DNA of 64,000 nucleotides, taken from Spirochaetia bacterium (GTDB taxonomy: Bacteria; Spirochaetota; Spirochaetia; Treponematales; Treponemataceae). Shown here piece after piece: positions 17,908-25,847 of the stretch; within the stretch, counting starts at the first letter, position 1, and each line of letters starts with the position of its first letter. The stretch lies in NCBI GenBank assembly GCA_900767955.1, contig CAAGBC010000037.1, positions 266,162 through 330,161 of the forward strand, in the 5' to 3' direction. The notes beneath the pieces are model-generated. The model was not told where the DNA came from. It searched no databases and saw nothing but the letters and a program-made list of their open reading frames with translations. The position numbers were made by a program, and so were the translations under genes.

Positions 17908-18964
17908 AAAGCCTAAATACAAAACAGCGTTAATTGGTACGGGAAGAATTGGTTTTACTCTTGGTTTTGATAGAAAAAGAGAACAGCCTGCTTCCCATAC
18001 TATGGCGTTGCGAAAAAACCGTAGAATAAAATTTGTTGCTGCATGTGATAATAATCAGCCTAGATTGGATCATTTTCATCGATTTGTAAAAAAGCCAATT
18101 ACATTTGCTGATTGTTCAAATATGTTCGCAACAGATAAATTTGATATTATTGTAATTGCAGTAAACGAAAATTCCCATTTAGATGTGACTTTAGATGCAA
18201 TTAGAGCAAACCCAAAACTTATAATTTTGGAAAAGCCCGTTGCATTGTGTGTTGCTGATGCTTTAAAAATACAAGAAGAAGCAGAAAAATATAAAATTCC
18301 AATTCTTGTAAATCACGAACGCCGTTTTGCACAAGATTATAAAATTGCAAAAAAATATATTGATTCCATTGGGGAACTTATTTCTGTAAATGCAAGATTA
18401 GATTCTGGTTTACGAGTTTATACTCCTAGTGAAGAAGATTCTGGTGCCTACAGTCTTTTGCATGACGGAACTCATCTTGTTGATATTGTTTCATATTTAC
18501 TTGAAGAAGAAAATGATTTATCAGATTTGGAATCAAAAATTCTTTACAATATGAAATTGAATAATATTGTTTTTGATAAAGAAAAATCTGATGTTGTAAG
18601 ATTTGTGTCTGCAAGTTTTGAAAGCCTAAAATGTCCTAATGTGAATATCAATATTTCAGGAAAAAGCAAATTCTTTGGTTTTGAAATTGATGTCATAGGA
18701 ACTTTGGGAAGAATTCGTATTGGCAACGGTATTTTTGAATTTTACAAACGAGAAGAATCTAAATTATATTCAGGTTTTTATTCCTTGGAAAAAGATTTAA
18801 AAGTGAAGCGACCAAAGAAGACAAAGTATTTTTCCAATATGGTAAAAAATGCAGTTGATTTTCTTGATGGTAAAGCTGAATTAAAATCTAATTTGCAAAC
18901 AGGAATTAATACTTTAAGAATTTTGGAAGACATAAAAAATCAATTAAAAAATGAATTGTTGTAG
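17900..18964 (+). CDS. Gfo/Idh/MocA-family oxidoreductase
   Basis: NAD(P)-dependent dehydrogenase of the Gfo/Idh/MocA type, 354 aa, cytoplasmic. The N-terminal Rossmann motif is IGTGRIGFTLGFD (about residues 12-24). The family EKP motif is present (LIILEKPVALCVADAL). A C-terminal alpha/beta substrate domain follows. It overlaps leuA by 8 nt and so is co-transcribed and under leucine attenuation, though a role in leucine synthesis is not obvious. It ends before a strong terminator. Substrate, probably a sugar or cyclitol, is unknown. Confidence 0.85.
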   Translation: MSKKPKYKTALIGTGRIGFTLGFDRKREQPASHTMALRKNRRIKFVAACDNNQPRLDHFHRFVKKPITFADCSNMFATDKFDIIVIAVNENSHLDVTLDAIRANPKLIILEKPVALCVADALKIQEEAEKYKIPILVNHERRFAQDYKIAKKYIDSIGELISVNARLDSGLRVYTPSEEDSGAYSLLHDGTHLVDIVSYLLEEENDLSDLESKILYNMKLNNIVFDKEKSDVVRFVSASFESLKCPNVNINISGKSKFFGFEIDVIGTLGRIRIGNGIFEFYKREESKLYSGFYSLEKDLKVKRPKKTKYFSNMVKNAVDFLDGKAELKSNLQTGINTLRILEDIKNQLKNELL

Positions 18965-18993
18965 TTTTTGCTACATTTTTCGTTAAATAAATT

Positions 18994-19046
18994 AGGTCTG
19001 TTCTGTGGGATATTTTTTTATCTTGCAAGAACAGACCTTTTTTTTT
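18994..19046 (+). terminator. terminator of the leuA operon
   Basis: Arms AGGTCTGTTCT (18994-19004) and AGAACAGACCT (19028-19038), 11 bp perfect, then T8. A smaller GTAG-tttttg-CTAC hairpin with a T run sits just upstream at 18961-18979. Confidence 0.88.
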
Positions 19047-19066
19047 ATTAAATGAATTTTATTTCA

Positions 19067-19465
19067 TTAAATATGAATATCGTTTTTAAGCCATTCAAGA
19101 ACTTGTTCTACAGTTTCAAAGTGACCTTCAATTACTCCTGTATCTGATTTTTGTGTGTTCTTTTGTGTTTGAACTTTTAACATTACAGATGAACCTTCTG
19201 CAAATCCAAATGCTTTGCATCCAGCTTCTACAAATGCTTTTGTCATATCAACTAATGGGCCTACTTCATCTGGTCCAACAGGTTTCATTTTTGTACAGTC
19301 TGCAATATATGCCCATCCTGTTGCTTTCCAACCACCTACTTTGCTTAAAACATTTTCTTTAAGCCATACTAAATCTTCAACATTTGTTTGACCTTCGCCA
19401 GCTGATAGTACAACTTTTCTACCATCGATTACTTCAACAGATTGTGTTCCGTGTATATCTTTCAT
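19067..19465 (-). CDS. STAS-like small protein
   Basis: 132-aa soluble protein with alternating beta/alpha character: IDGRKVVLSAGEG, then GWAYIADCTKMKPVGPDEVGPLVDM, then AGCKAFGFAEGSSVML (partly quoted). This fits a STAS/SpoIIAA-like fold, but no phosphorylatable DS/DT switch motif is clearly conserved. The C-terminus ends in a helix (FETVEQVLEWLKND) typical of such folds. GAGGT lies before the ATG. It is downstream of guaB on the same strand, separated by guaB's terminator, so probably its own unit. Function unknown. Confidence 0.65.
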   Translation of the reverse strand: MKDIHGTQSVEVIDGRKVVLSAGEGQTNVEDLVWLKENVLSKVGGWKATGWAYIADCTKMKPVGPDEVGPLVDMTKAFVEAGCKAFGFAEGSSVMLKVQTQKNTQKSDTGVIEGHFETVEQVLEWLKNDIHI

Positions 19466-19537
19466 AATTACCTCTTAAAATAAATTAAGCCAAAATGACT
19501 CTTTTTTTTATTTTATAATGGAAAATTTAATCTGTCA

Positions 19538-19573
19538 AAAAAAAATGGTCTGTTAATTTTACAGACCATTTTG
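19538..19573 (-). terminator. guaB terminator
   Basis: Hairpin AAAATGGTCTGT / ACAGACCATTTT with a 7-8 nt loop. On the minus strand it is followed by a T9 run. It lies 31 nt past the guaB stop. Confidence 0.88.
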
Positions 19574-19603
19574 AAAAATTTTATCTATTGTAAAAAAACT
19601 ATT

Positions 19604-21109
19604 TTATGAACGAATACTTGTGTTTCTTACAACAACATCGTGAGCTCCACCTTCTCTAAGGCTTGCAGGGCTTACTAATGTGATTTTTGCTTTTTCCTGT
19701 AATTCAGGGATTGTTACAGCACCACAGTTACACATTGTGTGAATGATTTTGCTTGTAGTTGTAGAAACATTGTCACGAAGGCTTCCTGCATAAGGAACAT
19801 AACTGTCAACACCTTCTTCAAATGCCATTTTTTTCTGTCCACCAAGGTCATAGCGCTGCCAGTTTCTTGCACGGTTTGAACCTTCTCCCCAATATTCTTT
19901 TACATAACTACCGTTAATCATAAGTTTGTTTGTAGGGCTTTCATCAAAGCGAGCAAAGTAACGACCAAGCATTACAAAGTCGGCACCCATTGCAAGTGCT
20001 AATGTAATATGGTAGTCATGAACGATTCCACCGTCTGAACAAATAGGAATATAAATTCCTGTTTCTTTGTAGTATTCATCACGAGCTTTTGCTACTTCAA
20101 TAGTTGCAGTTGCTTGTCCGCGTCCGATACCTTTTTGTTCGCGAGTGATACAAATTGAACCACCACCGATTCCAATTTTAATAAAATCTGCACCAGCTTC
20201 TGCAAGGAATCTAAAGCCTTCTGCATCAACAACATTTCCAGCTCCAACTTTTGCGTTAGGCCATTTTGCGTGAATGTCTTTTAATGCGCGTGATTGCCAT
20301 TCTGTAAATCCTTCAGAAGAATCAAGTGTCATTACATCAACGCCTGCTTCAAGTAATGCAGGAACTCGTTCCATATAGTCGCGTGTGTTAATTCCAGCAC
20401 CAACGATATAGCGTTTTTTATCATCAAGTAATTCAAGTGGATGTTCTTCGTGTGATGCGTAATCTTTGCGGAATACCAAGTATTGAAGATTTCCGTTTTT
20501 GTCTACGATTGGAAGCTGATTGATTTTGTTTTTCCAAATAAGGTCGTTAGCTTCTTCTAGTGTGATTCCAACTTCTGCTTTTACTAAATCTTTTAATGGA
20601 GTCATGTATTCAGATACTTTTGAATTTCCGTCTACATGTGAAAGTCTAAAGTCTCTTTCTGTGATAATTCCAACTAATTTTCCGTCTGATTCGCCGTTTT
20701 CTGTAACAGCAACTGTGGAATGACCAGTTTGTTCAATTTTTGCAACAAGTTCATTTAATGTTTGGTCTGGTTTAATGTTTGAATCAGAAGTAACAAATCC
20801 TGCTTTGTAACTTTTTACGCGAGCAATCATTGCAGCTTGATCTTCTATTGTCTGTGAACCATAAATAAAAGAAATTCCACCTTCTTTTGCAAGTGCAATA
20901 GCAAGTGTGTCATTTGATACAGATTGCATTACAGCAGAAACCATAGGAATGTTCATTGTTAGTGGACATTTTTCACCAGCTTTTTTGTTATATCTTACAA
21001 CTGGTGTGCTTAAAGATACGTTTGCAGGAATACAGTCGGCTGAAGTATAGCCTGGAACTAATAAATATTCGTCAAATGTGTGTGATGGTTCTTCAAAAAA
21101 GTATGCCAT
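19604..21109 (-). CDS. guaB: IMP dehydrogenase
   Basis: Oxidises IMP to XMP, the first committed step to GMP. 501 aa, cytoplasmic. The N-terminal barrel half (PNVSLSTPVVRYN...PMVSAVMQSVS) is followed by two CBS domains (about residues 95-215). The catalytic loop is GIGGGSICITREQKGIGRGQ with the active Cys, and the flap carries SNRARNW. A Bateman module is expected for nucleotide control. AGGAG lies about 10 nt before the ATG. Single gene with its own terminator; divergent from the Mn riboswitch/mntP unit. Confidence 0.94.
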   Translation of the reverse strand: MAYFFEEPSHTFDEYLLVPGYTSADCIPANVSLSTPVVRYNKKAGEKCPLTMNIPMVSAVMQSVSNDTLAIALAKEGGISFIYGSQTIEDQAAMIARVKSYKAGFVTSDSNIKPDQTLNELVAKIEQTGHSTVAVTENGESDGKLVGIITERDFRLSHVDGNSKVSEYMTPLKDLVKAEVGITLEEANDLIWKNKINQLPIVDKNGNLQYLVFRKDYASHEEHPLELLDDKKRYIVGAGINTRDYMERVPALLEAGVDVMTLDSSEGFTEWQSRALKDIHAKWPNAKVGAGNVVDAEGFRFLAEAGADFIKIGIGGGSICITREQKGIGRGQATATIEVAKARDEYYKETGIYIPICSDGGIVHDYHITLALAMGADFVMLGRYFARFDESPTNKLMINGSYVKEYWGEGSNRARNWQRYDLGGQKKMAFEEGVDSYVPYAGSLRDNVSTTTSKIIHTMCNCGAVTIPELQEKAKITLVSPASLREGGAHDVVVRNTSIRS

Positions 21110-21286
21110 TTTGTCTTACACTCCTATAATTTATATGATTTCAAAAGATTAATAGTGTATTATAATTAGTTCAGACAAAAACTTCAACGCATTTTATAGA
21201 ATTTATTAACAATTGATGCAATTTAGTATAAATTATTTGGGATAGTACTTTACAAAAATTAATTTTTTATGTAAGTTTTGAAAACC

Positions 21287-21391
21287 CATGAGGGAGTAGT
21301 AAGCAACATTCTACTTGATTGTTGTAACAAGTCAACATACTGGTTCTTATACAATATAGAATCTGGCTTGTTTTAATTTGCGAGACTCATG
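21287..21391 (+). ncRNA. yybP-ykoY manganese riboswitch
   Basis: Conserved elements of the yybP-ykoY aptamer are visible: CATGAGGGAGTAG at the 5' side (21287-21299), an internal GTCAACATACTGG segment, and GCGAGACTCATG at the 3' side (21380-21391). CATGAG pairs with CTCATG to form P1. Downstream, CATGTATA / TATACATG (21389-21413) shares CATG with P1 and could be the alternative fold, and a terminator follows. The next gene is the Mn2+ exporter mntP, the textbook target. Mn2+ binding should prevent termination. Confidence 0.88.
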
Positions 21392-21435
21392 TATAACTTT
21401 TAAGCTATACATGTTGTCCTTTAATTTTGAATTTC

Positions 21436-21471
21436 AACCCGAATATAGCTTTTAGTTGTATTCGGGTTTTA
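21436..21471 (+). terminator. expression-platform terminator of the Mn riboswitch
   Basis: Stem AACCCGAATA (21436-21445) / TATTCGGGTT (21459-21468) with the T-rich tail TTTATTTTT. It lies between aptamer and mntP start. Confidence 0.85.
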
Positions 21472-21492
21472 TTTTTATCTTTTGGGGTTTTT

Positions 21493-22086
21493 ATGAGTTG
21501 GAATGTTGTATTTTTTGTAAACAGTTTTTTGCTTGGTGTTGGCTTAGCAATGGACGCTTTTTCTGTTTCTTTGGCAAATGGATTAAATGAACCAAATATG
21601 AAAAAATCTAAAATGATTTTGATTGCAGGGGTGTTTGCGTTTTTTCAGGCACTTATGCCAATGATTGGGTGGTTTTTAGTTCATACTTTGTGTAGTTGCT
21701 TTAGTAATTTTACAAAAATTGTTCCATGGATTGCGTTAATTTTATTAAGCATTATTGGAATTAAAATGATTTTTGAAGGAAAGGGTGAAAATGAAAATTC
21801 AGAAGATGAGAAATCTTTAACTTTGGGAATTGGAATTCTTTTGCTCCAAGGAATTGCAACTTCTATTGACGCACTTTCTGTTGGTTGTACAATTAGTGAA
21901 TATGGTTTTGTGATGGCTTTAGTTTGTGCTTTGATTATTGCATTGACTACTTTTATTATTTGTATGATAGGTTTGTTAATTGGTAAGAACTTTGGAACAA
22001 AATTATCTGGCAAAGCAAATATTTTTGGTGGAATAATTTTAATCATTATCGGAATTGAAATTTTTGTTAAAGGTGTGTTTTTTTAG
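21493..22086 (+). CDS. mntP: manganese efflux pump MntP
   Basis: Inner-membrane Mn2+ exporter, 197 aa, six hydrophobic segments. The two family repeats show in GLAMDAFSVSLANG (about residues 16-29) and ATSIDALSVGCTISE (about 124-138), with the Asp residues of the transport site. The ATG at 21493 follows GGGG at 21484-21487 and lies after the riboswitch terminator; an in-frame ATG at 21427 lies inside the expression platform and is rejected. Expression is expected to rise with Mn2+. Confidence 0.93.
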   Translation: MSWNVVFFVNSFLLGVGLAMDAFSVSLANGLNEPNMKKSKMILIAGVFAFFQALMPMIGWFLVHTLCSCFSNFTKIVPWIALILLSIIGIKMIFEGKGENENSEDEKSLTLGIGILLLQGIATSIDALSVGCTISEYGFVMALVCALIIALTTFIICMIGLLIGKNFGTKLSGKANIFGGIILIIIGIEIFVKGVFF

Positions 22087-22133
22087 AGTGTGTGCGAGGA
22101 GGATGATAGAATATCTGTATAAAATACTATTGG

Positions 22134-22403
22134 TTGGGTAAATGGATCTTTTCTACGAAATTTTATATAAAAATGGTAACACCTGAAAATAAATATATTC
22201 AGGAAAAAAATGTTCATCCTGGTTTTGTAAAAGAAGTCAAAGGCAAACTTGAAAGTGGTTCTTATTGGATTGATATTGAAAATGTTGTACCTTCATATTA
22301 TGCTAAGCATCCTGGTACATGGTTAATTCAAATATATTACAAAAATCCTATAAATTCTAATACAATGGATTGTATTGGTTCAAAGTATATTGAATTGAAA
22401 TAA
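22134..22403 (+). CDS. hypothetical protein or gene fragment
   Basis: Up to 89 residues, with sequence like the C-terminal end of a beta-rich domain (ESGSYWIDIENVVPSYYAK, GTWLIQIYYKNP). Neither the TTG at 22134 nor the ATG at 22173 has a Shine-Dalgarno, and the preceding 45 bases contain a scrap (GCGAGGAGGATGATA) of a dispersed repeat. This suggests the surviving 3' part of a gene truncated by rearrangement. A possible SD (AGGAGG, 22416-22421) and a new small gene follow. No family recognised. Confidence 0.4.
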   Translation: MGKWIFSTKFYIKMVTPENKYIQEKNVHPGFVKEVKGKLESGSYWIDIENVVPSYYAKHPGTWLIQIYYKNPINSNTMDCIGSKYIELK

Positions 22404-22430
22404 GGAAAAAAATCAGGAGGAAATATTTCT

Positions 22431-22853
22431 ATGTACAACGAAAAAGATTTAGAACTCAAAGGATTCGACTTAGGTGAACAAGGTGGCGGTATGCAATTAA
22501 TTATAGCTGCTAAAACTATAAGTCCTACGGAATTTTATGTTGCTACATTGGGGAATGCTCTTCCCAAAATACAAAATTCTCCTAAACAAGATTTACCTTC
22601 AGATGAAATTATGACTGATGAGGAAATTAAAGAATTAATTAAAAAATTTGAAAGTAACGAGTCCATTGATGAACTTAATTTATTTAAAAATGTGGAACAA
22701 ACTGATGAAAATAAGAAATGGGATGATAAAGAAAAAAACGATATAAAAATACGTTTTTTTAAATTAAGTTTTATAGAAGATGAATTAAATGCAGAAGAAT
22801 ATATAACATGGGAAGGAATTATCAATGTTGCAAAATTTATGGGGTTATGTTAA
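22431..22853 (+). CDS. small protein, paralogue of the 97-aa protein at 22971-23264
   Basis: 140 aa, cytoplasmic, acidic. N-terminus LKGFDLGEQGGGMQLIIAA...SPTEFYVATLG and C-terminus IRFFKLS...EEYITWEGIINVAKFMGL match the convergent neighbour (LKCFDLGEENGGKQLILDH...SPTEYYVFTIG; IRCFKLS...EFTTPEEISKIAGL). A Glu/Lys-rich linker of about 50 residues is inserted here. A strong AGGAGG lies 9 nt before the ATG. No domain recognised. Placement in an accessory islet suggests an immunity, antitoxin or contingency role, but nothing in the sequence shows it. Confidence 0.6.
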   Translation: MYNEKDLELKGFDLGEQGGGMQLIIAAKTISPTEFYVATLGNALPKIQNSPKQDLPSDEIMTDEEIKELIKKFESNESIDELNLFKNVEQTDENKKWDDKEKNDIKIRFFKLSFIEDELNAEEYITWEGIINVAKFMGLC

Positions 22854-22970
22854 TAAACAAAGTGCTAGTATTACGTTTTTATTTATAATGAAATAGACGA
22901 AATTGATAAATTAATGTTGTATGGCACTTTAGATAAAAATGATGAAATTTCAAAAGATTTAAAATATCAA

Positions 22971-23264
22971 TCATAAACAAAATAATCCAGCAATTTTAGA
23001 TATTTCTTCTGGAGTTGTGAATTCTTTGACTGCGTATTGTCCATTAGGGGCTTTTGATAATTTGAAACAACGAATTTTAGTATTATTGTCTTCTTGATTA
23101 ATGCTTTTGTTTTTTTGCCCATCGCCGATTGTAAATACATAATATTCTGTTGGGCTAATAGAAATATGGTCTAAAATAAGTTGTTTTCCACCGTTTTCTT
23201 CTCCTAAATCAAAGCATTTTAAATTTATGCTGTCTGGTGATTGGTTGTTATCAATTGTTTCCAT
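22971..23264 (-). CDS. small protein behind mosaic leader L2
   Basis: 97 aa, soluble, paralogous to the protein at 22431-22853 but without its charged linker. Conserved blocks are CFDLGEENGGKQLI, ISPTEYYVFTIGDG, and a terminal KIRCFKLS...AVKEFTTPEEISKIAGLF. The ATG at 23264 has AGGAG 7 nt upstream, the last element of the hairpin leader that also precedes hpf, the OmpA-like gene and the lipoprotein at 38122. Family and function not recognised. Confidence 0.62.
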   Translation of the reverse strand: METIDNNQSPDSINLKCFDLGEENGGKQLILDHISISPTEYYVFTIGDGQKNKSINQEDNNTKIRCFKLSKAPNGQYAVKEFTTPEEISKIAGLFCL

Positions 23265-23424
23265 AGTCTACTCCTATATAAAAAATCAATGAGGAAATAT
23301 CAATTTCCGATTTGATTTTTTTTGCTGTTTTGTAATGAAATGAAAAACAGCAGTTGATAAAAAGTTTGTAATGCAAACTTTAAGATAAAAACTTTCACGC
23401 TATTTTAGTGGAAGTTTTTATTCC
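23265..23424 (-). promoter_or_regulatory. mosaic hairpin leader, copy L2 (modules A-B-D-E)
   Basis: Reading on the minus strand: A (23421-23385, with CAC/GTG extension intact), B (23381-23361, AAAGTTTG / CAAACTTT), D (23351-23324, GCTGTTTT / AAAACAGC), E (23322-23279), then AGGAG and the ATG at 23264. It is nearly identical to L1 except that module C is absent. A second partial E (23430-23458) abuts the stop of the HTH gene. Confidence 0.65.
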
Positions 23425-23456
23425 ACCTATATAAAAAATCAATAAAAAAATATCAA

Positions 23457-24092
23457 TTACATACAAATATCTTCTACATCACAAGCAAGAACTTTACACA
23501 AAGATAGAAGTGTGTTTGCAGAGGCTTTATTTATATCTTTTGATTGATTTTCGTATTGTTGTAAAGTACGAAGATTTACGCCAGAAAGGTCAGCTAATTT
23601 TTTTTGTGTGAGGCCTGCCATTTTACGAAGTTCCTGAAGGCGAGAAGATTTTGCTTTTTCAAAGATAATCTTATTTGCAATTTCGATAAACTTTTGTTCT
23701 GGAGCTTCGTGAAGAGGATAATACATTTTGTTTATTTCTTGTGCTGGAAGATATTTTAAAATTGTTTCAAAACTTTTTCCTGAATACCACTGGTAATAAG
23801 CTAGTATCCATCCTGTCCAATATTCAGATGATCTGTCATAATCTGTAAGTGATTTATGTTGTTTTGGTTGTAATCCAGTTTGATTGAGGATTGTTAAAAC
23901 AAGTTCAGTTCCCGATATTCCACTTACATATTTTGGATTTCCGTTTTCAAAAGATTTTGAGACATTTGAATTTATAAAAAGTGATGAAAATTGATTAAGG
24001 CTAAGATTCTGTGCATGAACTGCGTAATCAAAAGCTTCTCCAAGATTTTCCATTGCATCAGATACATATTCTTTATTGTAAGCGTGAATCAT
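23457..24092 (-). CDS. XRE-type HTH protein, putative antitoxin
   Basis: 211 aa. The C-terminal HTH (about residues 150-208) reads LQELRKMAGLTQKKLADLSGVNLRTLQQYE (partly quoted), a Cro/C1 domain. The N-terminal 140 residues form a distinct domain (SSEYWTGWILAYYQWYSG, LHEAPEQKF) seen in proteins encoded next to DUF3990 genes. It overlaps the DUF3990 gene by 20 nt and is downstream of it, so toxin-first order with translational coupling. Probable autorepressor acting at the TGTAGTAGTA inverted repeat upstream of the pair. Inferred from layout. Confidence 0.75.
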   Translation of the reverse strand: MIHAYNKEYVSDAMENLGEAFDYAVHAQNLSLNQFSSLFINSNVSKSFENGNPKYVSGISGTELVLTILNQTGLQPKQHKSLTDYDRSSEYWTGWILAYYQWYSGKSFETILKYLPAQEINKMYYPLHEAPEQKFIEIANKIIFEKAKSSRLQELRKMAGLTQKKLADLSGVNLRTLQQYENQSKDINKASANTLLSLCKVLACDVEDICM

Positions 24093-24744
24093 CAGATTTT
24101 ATTTCCTCCTTTAATATATCTCGTATAAAAAGGCCGTTGATATCATCTTGTGCAAACATTTTTTGATAATTACTTCTGGCCTGTTCATCGCGTTTCTTTT
24201 TTTTAGGAAAATATTCATGATAGTCAGAAAGTTCATATTCTTCAAATTGAATTAAATCAAAGGCTTTTTGACTCTTTAAGACAATCTGTTCTCCTAGTTT
24301 TCCAAGTTTCATTGCGTAGGAAAGTTGTGAATATGAAATCTGGTTTGTGAGAAACGCTTTTGCAAATGAAAAATAAGAATCATCTGCGCGGTAGCCACGA
24401 ATTAAATCGTAGTTTTCCACAGGAATGTAGAAATGTTCTTTTAGATAATCTGTTCCTTTTTTCATTATTGATGTTGTAATCTGGAATTGGCGATGTTGAA
24501 CAAGGACTGCAAGCCAATGAAGCATTGTGTAATTTTGTAAATCTAAGATAGATAAGTCTTTTGTGTCTAATGTATATTTATTTGAATATCCGTTTGAACC
24601 ATCGGAGACAGCCCATTCTTTTGCAAGTTCTTTTTGCTCTGTGCAGTAAAATCCAAGTCCGTAATCATTCCAGGATTTTCCGTAACCAAAAAGTGGCTTT
24701 TGTATAATATTTGGGGAACCATGGAAAATCTGTATTTTAGACAC
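24073..24744 (-). CDS. DUF3990 protein, putative ADP-ribosyltransferase-like toxin
   Basis: 223 aa. The N-terminus IFHGSPNIIQKPLFGYGKSWNDYGLGFYCTEQ (partly quoted) followed by LAKEWA matches the DUF3990 opening (YHGS ... DFGxGFYxT ... A..WA), a family placed, as I recall, near ADP-ribosyltransferases. A later RGYRADDSYF segment also fits. A GTG start at 24744 has GGAGAGG about 8 nt upstream; no ATG fits better. First gene of a two-gene unit with the XRE protein. A toxin role is inferred. Confidence 0.72.
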   Translation of the reverse strand: MSKIQIFHGSPNIIQKPLFGYGKSWNDYGLGFYCTEQKELAKEWAVSDGSNGYSNKYTLDTKDLSILDLQNYTMLHWLAVLVQHRQFQITTSIMKKGTDYLKEHFYIPVENYDLIRGYRADDSYFSFAKAFLTNQISYSQLSYAMKLGKLGEQIVLKSQKAFDLIQFEEYELSDYHEYFPKKKKRDEQARSNYQKMFAQDDINGLFIRDILKEEIKSDDSRLQ

Positions 24745-24758
24745 TTATTAACCTCTCC

Positions 24759-24817
24759 TGTAGTAGTACAATTGTTTTGTTATTAAAAATATACTACTAC
24801 AGAAGTAGTTTTGTCAA
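24759..24817 (-). promoter_or_regulatory. promoter and operator of the DUF3990/XRE pair
   Basis: On the minus strand: -35 TTGACA (24817-24812), 18-nt spacer, -10 TATATT (24793-24788). A perfect 10-bp inverted repeat, TGTAGTAGTA (24759-24768) and TACTACTACA (24792-24801), brackets the -10 and start region, with 23 bases between the arms. This is a likely binding site for the XRE protein. Confidence 0.7.
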
Positions 24818-24840
24818 CTTTTTAAAAAATTATAATCAAG

Positions 24841-24985
24841 GAATGACGACGAGGAGGATGACTGGATAGGGAAGTACGGAATGAGCGGTTTTGTGGAGCA
24901 TTCGGGATTGGTTTGCATTTATGCTTTGAATTTTTTTGCGGAACAAAATCTGCCCATAAAAAAAATATTTGTCAAAGATAACAAA
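24841..24985 (+). repeat. dispersed GC-richer repeat, copy 1
   Basis: It shares a start block (GACGACGAGGAGGATGAC, then GGATAGGGAAG, then GGAATGAGCGGTTTTGTGGA) and an end block (GGAACAAAATC followed by AAAAAAAATATT) with 41455-41655. The middle differs in length. A scrap (GCGAGGAGGATGATA) also occurs near 22094. A 67-codon reading frame across this copy has no coding logic. The two outer copies bracket the 22-25 kb accessory islet. Confidence 0.7.
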
Positions 24986-25023
24986 ATTTTCAAATTTATA
25001 TTATACTATTATATGGAGGATTT

Positions 25024-25812
25024 ATGGATTTTATTGGAATTACTGCGTTGGTTGCCTTGGCACTTAGTGCATTTGGGTTTGTAATGTATGTTTACTTTTT
25101 TTCTATTGGCTATGGATTTTCTATTGCTGGAATTGGTATAACATTGTTGATTTTGTTCCGTAATCAATTAACTCTTGGAACTATTATTTTGTGTGGGTTG
25201 CTTATTCTTTATGGAATTCGACTTGGTGGATATTTGGCAATTCGTGAACTAAAAAGCCTTGGTTACAAAAATTTGCTTAAAGAAGAATCTAAAAAAACTG
25301 TTCCTGTTGGTGTAAAGTTTTCTATTTGGATTAGTTGTGCATTTTTGTATGTTTGTCAGGTAGCTCCTTTGACTTTTAGATTTGTGAATAAAGTTCAGGA
25401 TGATACATTGTTGTATGTGGGAATTGGATTTGCAGTTGTTGGTATTTTAATGGAAATTATTGCTGATGCTCATAAGGCTATTTCAAAAAAGAAAAATCCT
25501 AATCGCTTTGTTTGTACTGGGCTTTACAAGATTGTTCGTTGTCCTAATTATTTAGGTGAAATTTTACTGTACACTGGAACTTTTATTTCTGGAATTAGTG
25601 TTTGTAATTCTGTTGTTCAGTGGATTTTTGTTGTTTTGGGTTATATTGGAATTTTGTATGTTATGTTTAGTGGTGCTAGACGCTTGGAAATTCGCCAAGA
25701 TAAAAACTATGGTGATGACCCTGAATATCAAAAATATGTAGCAACAACTCCTATTTTAATTCCGTTGATTCCACTTTATAGTGTGAAAAAATATGCTTGG
25801 CTTGTTGCATAA
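25024..25812 (+). CDS. DUF1295 membrane protein (steroid 5-alpha-reductase-like C-terminus)
   Basis: 262-aa integral membrane protein with about seven hydrophobic segments. The C-terminal signature FVCTGLYKIVRCPNYLGEILLYTG (partly quoted), then RRLEIRQDKNYGDDPEYQKY, is typical of DUF1295 proteins, related to 5-alpha-reductase/isoprenylcysteine methyltransferase folds. The ATG at 25024 has GGAGG 5 nt before it. Single gene with its own terminator. Reaction unknown; a membrane lipid or isoprenoid substrate is plausible. Confidence 0.82.
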   Translation: MDFIGITALVALALSAFGFVMYVYFFSIGYGFSIAGIGITLLILFRNQLTLGTIILCGLLILYGIRLGGYLAIRELKSLGYKNLLKEESKKTVPVGVKFSIWISCAFLYVCQVAPLTFRFVNKVQDDTLLYVGIGFAVVGILMEIIADAHKAISKKKNPNRFVCTGLYKIVRCPNYLGEILLYTGTFISGISVCNSVVQWIFVVLGYIGILYVMFSGARRLEIRQDKNYGDDPEYQKYVATTPILIPLIPLYSVKKYAWLVA

Positions 25813-25847
25813 TTTTTGTGTAATTTGTAGATAATTTTTTAAGTTTT

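Noticed and set aside
24881..25084. 67-codon plus ORF
   Set aside because: It spans a dispersed repeat and the start of the DUF1295 gene in another frame, with no support.
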